Part shown: piece after piece, positions 22,736 to 34,140 of the stretch
Position numbering within the stretch: position 1 is the stretch's first letter
Layout: each line of letters begins with the position of its first letter
Assembly (NCBI RefSeq): GCF_958298935.1
Contig: NC_084927.1
Coordinates: forward strand, 29,214,001 to 29,278,000
DNA from: Phragmites australis
Taxonomy: Eukaryota > Streptophyta > Magnoliopsida > Poales > Poaceae
Direction: 5' to 3'
DNA: 64,000 nt
Translations under genes and position numbers: made by a program
Notes under the pieces: generated by a model
What the model was told of the DNA's origin: nothing
Databases searched by the model: none
What the model saw: only the letters and a program-made list of their open reading frames with translations

Positions 22736-23659
22736 CACTACTACAAAAACTATTTATTGGAACACCTAAGCTATCTTTCCATAGGAGGCTCATATGAAAA
22801 AACACCTGAGCAGTTGGTAGGGGGCTGTGGTTTTAGGCCGCATGTGGAAGCAAATTTTAGAAGTGATTTCTTATATGAACTGCCTTTGGAAATGAGATGA
22901 TTATCGCATACGGTTATTTTATACAAGTGGTTTTTTATGTGAACCACATATGATAATCATCACATTTCTAGATAAGAATCGTTTCTGAAAATGATGTTTT
23001 ACACATACAATTTATATAAGGAACCGTCTTTGGTAATGAATGGTAGTTTATCTTCAAAAATTCATAACTTTTTCATACGGATTTGTATGAGGACAAATTT
23101 TATATGAAAATTATAGCCCTCGACGAGATTTATAACTTTGTAGTTGATTTTATTTTCATTCAAAATCATTTAGATTTCCAAAGAATTATTTGAAGTTTCA
23201 CATAGAAGGTATCAAAATGACTGCATATGTTATTAGTATCACTAGTAGTTATGTGGTGTGATAGTAAGGAGGGTTCACGCGAGTTAAGAGGTTCTGAGTT
23301 CGAGTGTCAACAACCAAATGTATGCGTATTTCACACGAAAAATCATGTGGCTTGTGACTTGCGATGTCGCGGCAACGAGGGTGCCTAGTTGGGTCAAAAA
23401 AATCTTTTTTTTGGTAAAAAAATATCGATTCGAGGATCAATTATCACAAGCAGTCCACTTAAGAAACCGCATCTGAAAATGAGAATTATCACGGGCGGTT
23501 CCTTAAATGAAACGCCTGTGATAATCGGTTTCCACATTGGGTATATTTTGTGCATGTGAAAATCGTCCATTTTCATAGATCTTCGACTAGAGGCGGGTGG
23601 CAAAACACCGATGTAAATGGTTTACCACCCACATCTAAAAATAGTTTTTTGTAGTAGTG
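22736..23659 (+). mobile_element. Non-autonomous CACTA element 3 (924 bp)
   Basis: The left end CACTACTACAAAAACTATTT and the inverse of the right end, CACTACTACAAAAAACTATT, form near-perfect terminal repeats. Flanks are ATT (22733-22735) and CTT (23660-23662), a 3-bp duplication with one mismatch. The interior has repeated GAACCG(C/T)xT motifs and a tRNA-like module (about 23248-23312, B-box-like AGTTCGAGTGTC at 23297-23308). No coding capacity. Confidence 0.78.
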
Positions 23660-23662
23660 CTT

Positions 23663-24434
23663 GTGGTCCTCTCGACCTCTCCTGGCTCATGCCCTCATCC
23701 AAACCCTCCAAACCCTAGCAGCGCCACCATGTTTTTCTCCAGGATCCGGCGCCATCATGCGTCCGTCCGGGCTCTTGTGCCGCTGGCGCGTCACTAGGCA
23801 CTAGATCTGCCTGGTAGCTTGACACCATGAGCTGACAACGCGACGCGATGCCACGCCACGCCACACCACACCACAGTGAGCCAGCGACACCACAGCACGC
23901 CGCAGCGAGTCCACGCCACGACACGATGACACCATGCAGCAGCGACACCACCATCCACCTACGCTGCCTTTCCACGTAATGATGCCGCCTATAGGAGAAG
24001 CACAAGCATCTACACCGTCTTGACACAGGCTCATGGGACTGCCGACCCAGCCTCGCGAGGCCACCCCTAAGAGCTCGCCAATTGCAACCAGTCCACCATG
24101 TCCTAGTAGGCATGCCACATTGCCACCTACCCACTTTATGCAGAGCTTCATGTTTTCTTGGAGAACTTGTTTATTTAGTACTTGGACAATTTGGTAGTTA
24201 GTAATCTACTAACCTTCTTGCAAATGTAGTGAACAATGAACATCATGCCTTATTTAGACTAGGAGTAGGATACTTGGTAATCAAAGTCAGAAGCAATTGG
24301 TGAATAGAAGACTGAATATTAGCATTTCTTGAATGACTGAAGTAGACTAGTAAGCTACTGCATTAGCATTTCTTGAATGACTGAAGACTGGACATTTTTC
24401 ATTTTCATTTTGTTTTATAGGAAGTCAGAAGCAA
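23663..24434. other. Leader region upstream of the hAT transposase
   Basis: GC-rich and CCACGC-repetitive at 23700-24120, then AT-rich up to the first transposase exon. TTAGCATTTCTTGAATGACT occurs twice (about 24319 and 24363). Probably 5' UTR and intron of the transposase. Confidence 0.35.
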
Positions 24435-26003
24435 TTGGTGGTTGCACCAGCTACAAGTGAAAGTGCAAATACGAGTCTTGGTGTGTCTGCATTATCCGCA
24501 ACACCTGCTATAGTATCATCTTCTTCAGCTAAGAGGCAATTAGAACCAAGTGATGCTAATGTAGTCCCAACAATTGGCACTAGTGGAAGTGGCACTTCGG
24601 GTGAAAATGCAGATGATGCAATAGATGCGGACCTGGATAATGATGGACACCCTCCTGCCAAACGACAGAAGAAGTGCACATCATATGTATGGCAGTATTT
24701 CAACAAGTATATTATAACAGTGGACGAGAATGGTAAGCAGGTTGAGCAGTTGTGGGCACAATGCAAGTTCAAAGGTTGGAATAACAAAACCAGCAAGCAG
24801 GTTGAGAGTAATTGAGGAACCACGGGGGTTTTGGACTCATTTGAAGCACTATCACATTATTGTTAAAAGCCAGTAGCAACTCAAATTAGAAACTGATCCC
24901 GAGAAAGGCATTACTATTGTTAAACCATACAAATATGATTAAGAAGTAAGTTTGAGGAAGTTCTACACTGCAATTATTATGCATGAGTATCCATTCAACA
25001 TAGTTGAGCACAAGTATCTTGTTGATTGGATAAAATCTATGCATCCTAGCTTTCCTATCAAGTCTCGTGTCACAGCTAGAAAAGAACTTATGGACATCTA
25101 TTTGAAAGAAAAGGAAAAGTCGTATGCATATTTTAAAACCGTTCCATGTCGCTTGAGTGCAACAATGGATATATGGACCTCAAATCAGAACAAGGGGTAT
25201 ATGTGTCACTGTGCATTGGGTAGATGAGGATTGACGTATGCAGAAGAGAATTGTGAATTTCTTACATGCCCCAGGTTGGCATACTAGTGAGAATATGTCT
25301 CATATCCTTAGTTCATGCATGTTGAAGAGGTACATCGAAAAGAAGATGTTTTCTTTGACTCTAAACAATGTTACTGCTAATGAAGTTGTTTTTAAAGATG
25401 TTATTAAAGACCTCAAGATGCATAGCCCATTAATCTGTGATGGGTAGTTCTTTCATGTGAGATGTGCCAATAACATCCTCAATTTGGTTGCTAAGGATGG
25501 TATGAGTGTCATTGCATCTTCTATTAAGAATATTAGGGTATTTGTACTAGCTATGAAGGGATCTCCATTACAATGGGAGGATTTCTTCAAGTGTGTTAAT
25601 GCTATGTGTCGGAGGGTGAACTCCTATCGCAGGGATCCCGAGAGACCCCCTTTTAGAGATTCGGCCGGGGGGGTGATCCTGAACGAGCTTGTTTTGGGAA
25701 ATAAGCGGGAAACGGAAATAAATGCAGTGGCTGGTGGGAGATGATCGTCCTAGTGCGAGAAAGATGGGTGCACCGGGGTTTAGACAGGTTCGGGCCACAC
25801 GGGAGCGTAACACCCTACTCCTGTGTGAGTGTTATATCTGTCCTTGAAGGGAATTCTTCAAGGATGTATCTGGTTACAAGAGAGAGCCACTTACTGAGAG
25901 CTTGAGGCTCTCGTGTTCTAGCTTGGCTTGAGCTGGTTCGAGCGTCTGCGTCCTCTTTCTTTTTCTTCTTATGGTCTCCCTTTTTACGTGTTCTTCATCC
26001 TTT

Positions 26004-26013
26004 CCTTTTATAG
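26004..26013 (-). promoter_or_regulatory. LTR TATA box, copy B
   Basis: CTATAAAAGG on the minus strand at the position equivalent to copy A, followed by the same GAAAGGATG context. Confidence 0.65.
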
Positions 26014-26496
26014 GCGCGCCGACCTCGACATATCCTGAATGGGAAAGAGGGGGTGCCAGTGCCAAGGTGCCACGGAGAAAGGCGTCATCATTCCGTCTTG
26101 GCGAAGTGACAGGGGCGGTGGAAAAATACGGCGCGCATCCGACCAGACGCCACTGTGGATGCCCTCGGGCGCCATTAAGGGGGCCCACCGGGCAGCCTCA
26201 GAGGTGCCCGGTGCGCCCACCCTGTCTTGTTCTTCTGCCAGGGCAGGGTGGCAGGCGGAGCGCTTCGATTCTGGCAACGTTATCCCGAGGCACCCGGATG
26301 AAACGGGACGGGACCCGTGCATTTAATGGACCCACGCTCCCCTGCCAGTGCATGGCAGAGTCTGACACTGGGGCGTGGGCAGCTGAGAATGTCAGGATGT
26401 CAGGCCGCGCGTGCCTATTAAATGCGGCATTGGGCCTTTGACTGGCTGACACCCCGACGATGGGACCCTTCGGGTCGTCGGACGATCTTGCGTGAA

Positions 26497-26934
26497 CCTT
26501 CGGGGAACCGAGTCCTCGGGGGCTGCCACGTGCAGCCCCGAGCCCTCTCTCCCGAGCACTTCGGTGAGACCTTCGGGGAACCGAGTCCTCGGGGGCTGCC
26601 ACGTGCAGCCCCGAGCACTCTCTCCCGAGAACTTCGGTGGGACCTTCGGGGAACCGAGTCCTCGGGGGCTGCCACGTGCAGCCCCGAGCACTCTCTCCCG
26701 AGTACTTGGGTGAGACCTTCGGGGAACCGAGTCCTCGGGGGCTGCCACGTGCAGCCCCGAGCACTCTCTCCCGAGCACTTCGGTGGGACCTTCGGGGAAC
26801 CGAGTCCTCGGGGGCTGCCACGTGCAGCCCCGAGCACTCTCTCCCGAGTACTTGGGTGAGACCTTCGGGGAACCGAGTCCTCGGGGGCTGCCAAGTGCAG
26901 CCCCGAGCACTCTCTCCCAAGCACTTCGGTGTTT
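26497..26934 (-). repeat. Array of six 73-bp G-box units (copy B)
   Basis: CACGTG at 26527, 26600, 26673, 26746 and 26819, exactly 73 bp apart; the sixth unit reads CAAGTG (26892), so that box is lost. Alternate units end CACTTCGGTGGGA or CACTTGGGTGAGA, suggesting the array expanded partly as unit pairs. Confidence 0.92.
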
Positions 26935-28740
26935 GGATCATCGGGGGACTACAGTACTCGGAGATAAGTGAGAAACCTCCCGAGCACTTCCTTCCCGGTA
27001 CTTGGACTCTGCGGATCATTGGGGAACTGGGGTGCTCGGGAACCTAGAGGCTACGGCCCCGAGCACCTTCCCCCGGGACTTAGTTTTTTCTTATCCTGCA
27101 GGGTGGACCTCGCGGGATGGTGACATGTGGCGGATGACCGGCCCGGTCTCGGGATTCAGGGACCCCTGGTTCCTAATACACCGACACTATGCTTCTAGTT
27201 CTACTAAACCATAATCTTCAAAGAGCAATGCAGCAGCTACTTCATCTGCAGTAGATCAATTTATGGAGAGTATGGTGACGAACTTGATGACTTTCTATAT
27301 GACACACATGGGCCTAATGATGATGTTGCAAATGACTTGGAGAAATACTTTGCAGAACCACCATTAAGGTTTACTAAAGCCAATCAGAATACATTTGATG
27401 TTCTATCATGGTGGAAGCGTCAAAAGGATGAACATCCTATTCTGTGCCTGCTTGCTCGTGATGTGTTGGCCATGAGTTTCAACTATAGCTTCTGAATCTG
27501 CTGTTAGTGTTAATGGTCATGTTATTGATCCCTATCGTAGCAGTATTGATCCGTAGATGGTACAAGCACTGATTTGCACCAAAGATTGGATAGATGTAGC
27601 AAGAAAAGGTAAAAATCAGAATAGGTTCTTAGTTCTAGTTGTGCAAGAAGTAATTACCAATTTGCTAATGTAGCTGCCTTTTCATTATAGATTCTCCTGA
27701 AGTTTCTTTATTGCTCATTGAAATTGATGCTCTTGAAGATGGTGTTGAAAATCTATAGCTTGAGGTACAACGTCTATCCTTTTCACCTAGTTTCTTGATC
27801 TGAATGTGCAAATTATTGCTGGACAGCTAGCTTCTAGTTTTCACTTCTATATTTCCTTCTTACTTATGCAAAGTCTTGCTAGACAACTAGCTGGTAGTTC
27901 TCACTTATATTTTTCCTTCATACTAATGCAAAAAGACATGTTTCCATACTGAAAATTAATTGAATTATTGTTTACAAAACTACAGGATGAAGAGGAAGAC
28001 TTAGCAGGTGATAATGATGATGATGGGTCAGAGTTTCAACTATAGGCCAGCAAAGACAATGAAGAAAAAAAAATGAAAGATGGCTATCTTTTGCTTCAGA
28101 CTTGTGTCATTTTAGTTGCTGCTATGTCAATTATTATTCTGTGAAACTATGTCTAAGTTTATGTGTCTTTTTGGTTCAAGCATTTAGACTTCATGTGTGA
28201 CCATCAAACTATGTCATTTTGGTTCAGACTTTATTCTGTGTCTATGTCTATGGGTATGCCTGTATTACGTATGTGACTTGCACTTGTGAGTTGTGAGATG
28301 TGAACTATGTACTTATGTTTAACATTAGAACTTGTCCTCATATATTCGTACGTGTTATGGATTTATGTTTATCATATTAAATATGTCTTATCCTTTTATT
28401 ATATATTCGTATGTTAAATGTGTCTTATCCTTTTATTATATATTCGTATGAGATGTGTTTTAACTCGTATTGTCATTATATCATGAAGTCATGGGTGACT
28501 TCACCGATCATGCCGTTTGAGATGTATGCTTCGTGAGCTACAGGTCGGTATATCGGATATGAGTTATCGATCACCGCTTGATACCGTCATATTTCCAACA
28601 TCATCGTTTTCGATATTTCTGTAATACCGTTGCCATGTTCATTTCTGAGCTATCTTTTCGATATCACTTCCGCAAAAAAAAAAAAGTGAAACTGAAAATG
28701 GTTTTAGCCTTTTCGATCATTTTCGACCGTAACGTGTTTA

Positions 28741-30150
28741 GTTGTTTAAAATTAGTGTATTATATCCATGTATAACATAATTATTTTACATAAATAAATT
28801 TTTATATATTTTTTATTAACAAATGAAATGATAAAAATGCATATAAATAGAGCATTACAAATGAACTCACTTTTTCACCATATAACCTAATGTTGGAAAT
28901 AATTTTAAAAATTATTGTATCACATAAGATGAATATTGGTAAATTTTTCTAGATTTTTAGGAATTTATTTGAGGTCCTAACAATTATTAGAAGTTATAAA
29001 AGTAGTATTTTTTGAGAATTTTAGTTTGATTTCTACACCAGCTTTTTTGATGAATCCAATTAAATGAGTTGCACATGAACGGTGAAGCACATACAATTTT
29101 TTTTAGGTTTTTTAGCAACAAAAGACCACTATTTTTTGTGTCACCGATTTTGGCGTACTGATTTAGAATCCGAGGAGAATATGCTTGGAATTTGACCTTA
29201 TGTTGGACAATGGATTATTCAAGTTTCTAAATGTAGGGATGAGACCTTGTCGCGAACCGTCAAATACAGGCTCGTGCTCGTGCTCGTGCACTCAACTAAA
29301 GACCACCTTAAGGTACGTACTGTAAATGTTCTGATGTGCTGCACAGTACGTTTTTGAGAGCTGGCAGGGCAGTACTCCATACGGTGTACAGTGTACTGCA
29401 TGATTATGGAGCATTGAGCGATGAACAGAGAGAGGGAGGGCAAACAGGGGTAGACGAAGCAGTGCAGTGGTCGATCCTGCAATAGAAATTAGGATATGTT
29501 TGTTTTAGTTAAAGAGGTAAAAAATAGTTTATAAATTTTATATCGTAAGAAATTTGATTGTAAAATTTGTAGAAGTTAGTGAAATACGAATTGCTAGATC
29601 ATCACTAGCTAAATAGTGATTCGCTGCAGATACTTAAATCATAAGCTAGTAATTACAAGCTGAAATAAATTGGATCTTATTTAAGAGACGAGGTACGGTG
29701 GCAAGAAAGTTACGGTGGCGCCGATGCAGAGCCATCACAGGCAGGAATGCAGTTAATACCTGCACTGCACTCCTGTTTGCAGCGACAAAAGATTTCGTTT
29801 TGGGGGTGGCCGCTTCGATCGCCTCTGCTGTGCATGCGTCGCGCCGCGCCAGCTTTTGCCCGGCCGACCGGCCGGATCCACTGCGCCGCACGCGCGGCGC
29901 GTCATACCACACCCTGGGACGCTGGGACAGCCCGGATCCGGCCGTATCCGATCCGCGGCGCGGGCCGTATCCTTTAGATTCACTAGCTACTACTATCTAC
30001 CTATGCCTGGCGCCGCGATATCTCTCGGCTGCCGCTGCCTCGTGATCTCCTCCCCTCTCTGGCTCTCTGTCTCTGTGTGCGTCTCTCTCTTTCTTAAAAG
30101 AGTTTGGGTCTCTCCACCTTCCAACAGTCCCATGTGATGAGTGACCTCAC
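28741..30150. other. Intergenic DNA and response-regulator promoter region
   Basis: AT-rich to about 29690. Then comes a GC-rich stretch (29700-29960) containing dense CG dinucleotides such as CGCGCGGCGCG at 29890, and a CT-rich tract (30050-30120). ORFs here on both strands have no recognisable domain. The final few hundred bases are probably the promoter of the downstream gene. Confidence 0.4.
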
Positions 30151-30152
30151 CT

Positions 30153-30160
30153 CTATAAAA
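30153..30160 (+). promoter_or_regulatory. TATA box of the response-regulator gene
   Basis: CTATAAAA 153 bp before the ATG at 30313, followed by CCCCACC. This leaves room for a roughly 125-nt 5' UTR. Confidence 0.7.
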
Positions 30161-30312
30161 CCCCACCTCCGCCGAGAGGCTTGTGACGTGCTCACATCGA
30201 CCATTGCCTTTCATACTCGCACCACATCACAGCCCATTTGAGGGGTGGTACTAGGTAGCAGTGTTCCCTTTGTTTTCTTGGCCTGCGAGTGAGCGAGAGA
30301 TCGAGGAGATCG

Positions 30313-31126
30313 ATGGCGAGCTGCAAGGGTCTCGGCGGAGAGGGGAGCGCGCCGGCGCCTCACGTCCTCGCGGTGGACGACAGCTCGGTCGACCGCGCCG
30401 TTCTCGCCAGCATCCTCAGGAGCTCTCAGTTCCGCGGTGAGTAAGCAGTCGATCCCGTGGCGGAAGTTCTTCTACTACCTTGTGGTTTTGTTCTTGAAAC
30501 GTGAAGCTTTTCGCGTTTCCATGCATGCAGTGACGGCCGTGGACAGCGGGAAGAGGGCACTGGAGTTGCTTGGCTCGGTACGTGTCTTGCTGAACCTTCA
30601 CCATTCTCTCTTGGATTTTTTTTCCTTTGCGGGGTTCTAACGTGTTCTTGGGTTGCAGGAGCCCAATGTGAGCATGATCATCACCGACTACTGGATGCCG
30701 GAGATGACTGGATATGAGCTCCTCAAGAAGGTCAAGGTACGTACATGACACAGTCGCCATTGTTTTCTTCCAGCAATTCGTTAGCAGTAGTATATCATTC
30801 ATGCATAAATCACTTAAATTTTGTGGTTGCAACGGAATGGCACGCATGCAGGAGTCCTCCAGGCTGAAGGAGATCCCCGTAGTGATCATGTCCTCGGAGA
30901 ACGTGCCGACCAGGATCAACAGGTCAGTAGATCTGCGTCGTATTTTTACTCATGTCCAAGCACTGACATGTTTCATGCTTGTTTAGTGGTAGCAGATTAT
31001 TTTCTGCTTCCTTGACATGTTTTTGCATGGTTCGTCAGGTGCTTGGAGGAAGGAGCAGAGGATTTCCTGCTGAAGCCTGTCCGCCCGTCCGATGTGTCGC
31101 GCCTGTGCAGCCGCGTCCTCCGGTGA
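30313..31126 (+). CDS. Type-A response regulator (cytokinin signalling)
   Basis: Receives a phosphoryl group from histidine phosphotransfer proteins and dampens cytokinin signalling in nucleus and cytosol. Exons: 30313-30436, 30531-30577, 30659-30736, 30852-30922 and 31039-31126; all introns are GT-AG, and the joined frame gives 135 aa ending in TGA. It is a bare receiver domain: Asp22-Asp23 acidic pair (VLAVDDS), phospho-acceptor Asp67 in [10 protein letters not shown], Ser97 in [12 protein letters not shown], and Lys119 in [10 protein letters not shown]. No Myb-type output domain follows, which makes it type A rather than type B. The C-terminal tail is very short, as in small cereal members. 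The exon pattern matches plant type-A genes. It has its own TATA box and no obvious neighbour relationship. The nearest rice relatives are probably OsRR5 or the OsRR9/10 group; I did not verify which. Confidence 0.95.
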
Positions 31127-31544
31127 GCACGGCCACGGCGGCAGAGGAGCATGCTCCGGCAAGCATGTGTGAATCCAGTGTTTTGGAGGCTTGGAGTAGT
31201 AGTAGGCTAGTCGTAGCAGCAGGATTCCAAGTTATGTATGTGTTCATGCAGCATTGGGGCTCGTATAATCTAGGCTATGGGACTTGTGTATTTAGCTTCA
31301 CTTTCTCTCATTTTCCCCTTTGTCGTGTTAGTGTTCTGGTAGAAGTACTCTGTGACTGGTTGGAAGTATGTTCAGTTCAGTAGTAAAAATATGTTCTGTT
31401 CCCCTGCACGTTTCACTTTCAATGCATGAGTTTGTTCGGTCGAACTGAACTTTGCTTTTTAAGTGTTGGCCTCGGCATGAGGTTTGCTTCATTTACGTGG
31501 AGCAGGTCCACACTCCACGACCGCACTGTTTCTCTAGTCCTGGC

Positions 31545-31550
31545 AATAAA
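31545..31550 (+). terminator. Possible polyadenylation signal
   Basis: AATAAA about 420 bp after the response-regulator stop codon. Plant poly(A) signals are loose, so this is a candidate only. Confidence 0.35.
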
Positions 31551-31942
31551 CATGTCCTGTTATATCGATCTCACGTGCGAGCAGACGCAGTACACGAGCC
31601 GTGGGAGTAACAAACTCAAGACTTAGTTGTGTAATTGGATCGGACGATATCACCGATAATATATTCTATATTACATTTTTTATCGGAATTAGAGTCGCAC
31701 AAGGATGGTGTTTCACATTTATTTATTAGAATTAGAGTCACATAAGATAGTACATATACATATCTGGATAGTCTCTATTATAAATAGAATATAAATTAAT
31801 ATAGATTAAATAGGTGGCAGAGTCAGATATAGACAACGTCGCATATGAATATTTATTTAGAGGCATTTAACTTTTTACTACTTTCAGTTGGTGAGTAGTA
31901 ATAAATTTATCATCCAGACTTATAAATTTGCCACCAAATGAT

Positions 31943-33156
31943 CACAACATGAAAAAAAATCATTAAATCATAAGTGATGGGTGATAATCGGTATTAGTGA
32001 GGGATCTCGTACCCGTGATTCTTATCACATCACTAATGATAGTTCATTAATGATGGGTCACAGGTCATTAGTGACGGGTCATAACTTTGATCCGTTACTA
32101 ATTACTGAATATTAGTAACGGGTTGTAATCTTAATCTATCACTAATAATCGATGAATATTTTTTAAATTTTTTGACACGAAAAAATTTTAAAAAATATTT
32201 TTTTTATCTGAGCCATCTCAACGCAGGTCCATCACATATGTCTCACAAGCCATATATTTTTCACATTGTTTTCAAGTTTGCGTTCTATGAAAATCGAACC
32301 CACGACCTCCTCCTCGCGTGTATAGTTAACTTACCACTTCTGGTATCATGTAGTTGTGATAAAAATTGGATATTTTATCATTTTAACCTTTTTTACCGAA
32401 AGTCACACGTCATAACTAACTCGTCACTAATGATTAATTTTGCCAAATTTTATCGAGTGTTATAATTTAATAGGTGAACCGGAGTGCATTCGGTAATACG
32501 AGCATAACTTTTGTATACGGATTCCAATTTCGATATTTTTTGACTCTACAGACATCTAACAAAAAGTTACATCCGTTTCTCCTCAACTTTTGTATACAGA
32601 CTTCGACTTGGTTATTAGTGACAGATTATAAGTTGACACATTATTAATGACTGGTATAGGATGACCTGTCACTAATGAGTGGATCATTAGTGACGGGTCA
32701 AGTTGTGATCCGTCACTAATGACTGGTCTACGATGACCCGTCATTAATGATCTAGACATTAGTGACGGGTCACAACTTGACCCGTCACTAATAGCTGGCT
32801 TAGGACGATCCGTAACTGATGACCTTATCATTAATGACGTGTTATAATTTGACCCGTCATTAATGACTGACCTAAGACGATCCGTCACTAATAACCTAGT
32901 CATTAGTGACAGATCACAACTTGACCATCACTAATGACTGATCTAGTACGACCCGTCACTAATGAACTTGTCATCAGTGACGGGTCACAACTTGACCCAT
33001 CACTATTATCATCAATTACGGGTTTATATCTGGTCCCGATCAGAAGGATTATTAGTGACACATCCTTATTGGATCTGTCACTAATAGGACATTAGTGACA
33101 TGTGTTGAGGAACTGTCACTAATGTGGTGTCGTCTTTACTGGTTTCTTACGTAGTA
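31943..33156 (+). mobile_element. Non-autonomous CACTA element 2 (1214 bp, TSD GAT)
   Basis: Left end CACAACATGAAAAAAAATC (CACTA with one change); the inverse of the right end reads TACTACGTAAGAAACC (again one change). GAT flanks both sides (31940-31942, 33157-33159). Subterminal copies of ATTAGTGACGGGTCA and TGACCCGTCACTAATGA crowd both ends, most densely at 32620-33060. A tRNA-like module is inverted at about 32288-32350 (B-box-like GTGGGTTCGATTT, A-box-like TGGTAAGTTAA). No transposase. Confidence 0.85.
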
Positions 33157-33159
33157 GAT

Positions 33160-34140
33160 TAGGGTTCCGAAGTTTGAAACCCCGGACAAGATAACCTAAG
33201 TACATACAACCTTGAAGGGCTGGCGGTCTGACCGTCGCCCCGCAGAAGGTTTTGACGCCTAGCGGTCTGAACGCAAGACCCTACCGATGCCACTTTACGA
33301 GGCCGCCGACGAAGGCTATAGCGAAACCTTCGACCACGAAGGGCACCAAATATTCTATGAGATTAGTGGAGTGCTTCTAAAGTGATTTGGACAATATTCA
33401 TCAAGCTAAAGTCAAAAAACTCCATGGATAAGCCCAAGGCTAGGGTTAAACTTAGGTCTAAACGACATGGAGATCGACTCAAGCTTAAGAATGATAGAGA
33501 ATCGGTAGGGGGTGTCTCACCTTGGTGTAGATAAGCTTTCTATTAGAGGGGATTACTCCGGGAAAGCTCCAATTTGGAGATCGGACCCCGAAGTGGTTTG
33601 GAGCTTAAGGTGGATGAACTCGTGCGAAAATTTCACCAATGACGAGGGTGAAGGGGATGAGCTCGATGAAGCCTTTGGGAAGCTTGAGGAAGTCTTCTCC
33701 GTCAATCTCCGGTCGTCGTGCACGTCGAGGTGGTTTCTCTCTCGGTGTGGGTGAAGGAGTGAGTGAGAGTGAGAGTGTGAGAGAGTTGGTTGACTTCCTT
33801 AAGTGGAGCCTCTGCGCTGTGGCGGTCAGACCGCGGGATATGTCGGTCAAACTGTGGGAAGCTCACGTGGCAAGTCTACGTGGCTGCCCCCTGGTCGTCA
33901 GACCGCAGGGAATCTCGGTCAGCTCATTCATCCATTATCTGAATATGTGGTTGTACACCGCAAGCAACCGACCAGGGGACACACGCCTAGAATGTCAGAA
34001 CCTCGTATTGGTAATCTTCAACATCTTCACTCACTGAGCAGCACCACACGTGTCGCATGGTATAGAAAAAATAGCATGTATGAGCACATGACGCGCTCAG
34101 CAAGCGCGGGAAAGATAATGATATATATGCTTACTATAAA
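33160..34140 (-). repeat. Probable LTR-retrotransposon fragment with GCGGTCxGACCGC motifs
   Basis: Contains GGCGGTCTGACC, GTGGCGGTCAGACCGC and CTGGTCGTCAGACCGC-type motifs and, on the minus strand, a CTCTCTCTC leader and CGGAGTTTTCCC-like phrases reminiscent of grass LTR and leader regions. No protein domain or paired LTR is visible. Confidence 0.35.

Larger units (their letters stand above)
25607..27186 (-). mobile_element. Gypsy-type solo LTR, copy B (1580 bp, TSD CTATG)
   Basis: Same family as copy A, with TGTCGGAGGGTGAACTCC at one end and CCGACA at the other. A perfect 5-bp duplication CTATG lies at 25602-25606 and 27187-27191. The TATA box on the minus strand at 26004-26013 gives minus orientation, opposite to the hAT reading direction. 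It carries six 73-bp G-box units (copy A has eight). Confidence 0.92.
24435..28045 (+). pseudogene. hAT transposase pseudogene (BED finger and hATC parts)
   Basis: hAT transposases excise and insert DNA and dimerise through a C-terminal hATC domain. Seen: an N-terminal acidic region; a BED-type finger (24680-24830; SYVWQYFNKYI, WAQCKFKG) in which a metal-binding Cys of the family pattern is Trp; a stop at about 24815; and catalytic-domain segments LRKFYTAIIMHEYPFNIVEH (24952 on), LSATMDIWTSNQNKGYMC and LHAPGWHTSENMSHILSSCM. Sequence after the solo LTR resumes with a linker and then the hATC block FDVLSWWKRQKDEHPILCLL (about 27400), a 2-nt deletion near 27475 and a TAG within the last conserved helix. 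About 200 residues expected between the two halves are absent on both sides of the LTR, so that loss preceded the LTR insertion. Confidence 0.8.
22000..28740 (+). mobile_element. hAT-family element (Ac-like), interrupted by CACTA and Gypsy insertions
   Basis: The transposase remnant (24435-28045) is flanked by sequence rich in GGTAATTxC, TTTTCGAxxxTTTC and GATATC-like phrases typical of hAT ends: 22020-22600 on the left and 28490-28735 on the right. An 11-bp motif AAGGCTAAAAC (left, about 22387) recurs inverted on the right (about 28700) and may lie near the terminal repeat. The borders are inferred, and an 8-bp target duplication could not be proven. Nested inside are a CACTA element (22736-23659) and a solo LTR (25607-27186). 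Confidence 0.55.

Noticed and set aside
23715..24151. 139-codon and 116-codon minus ORFs
   Set aside because: Generated by CCACGC-type low-complexity sequence upstream of the hAT transposase.
26198..27019. 273-codon minus ORF and overlapping ORFs on both strands
   Set aside because: Same repeat artefact in the second solo LTR.
33605..34037. ORFs of 81-132 codons on both strands
   Set aside because: Low-complexity CTCTCT/GAGAGTGAG region within a probable LTR fragment.
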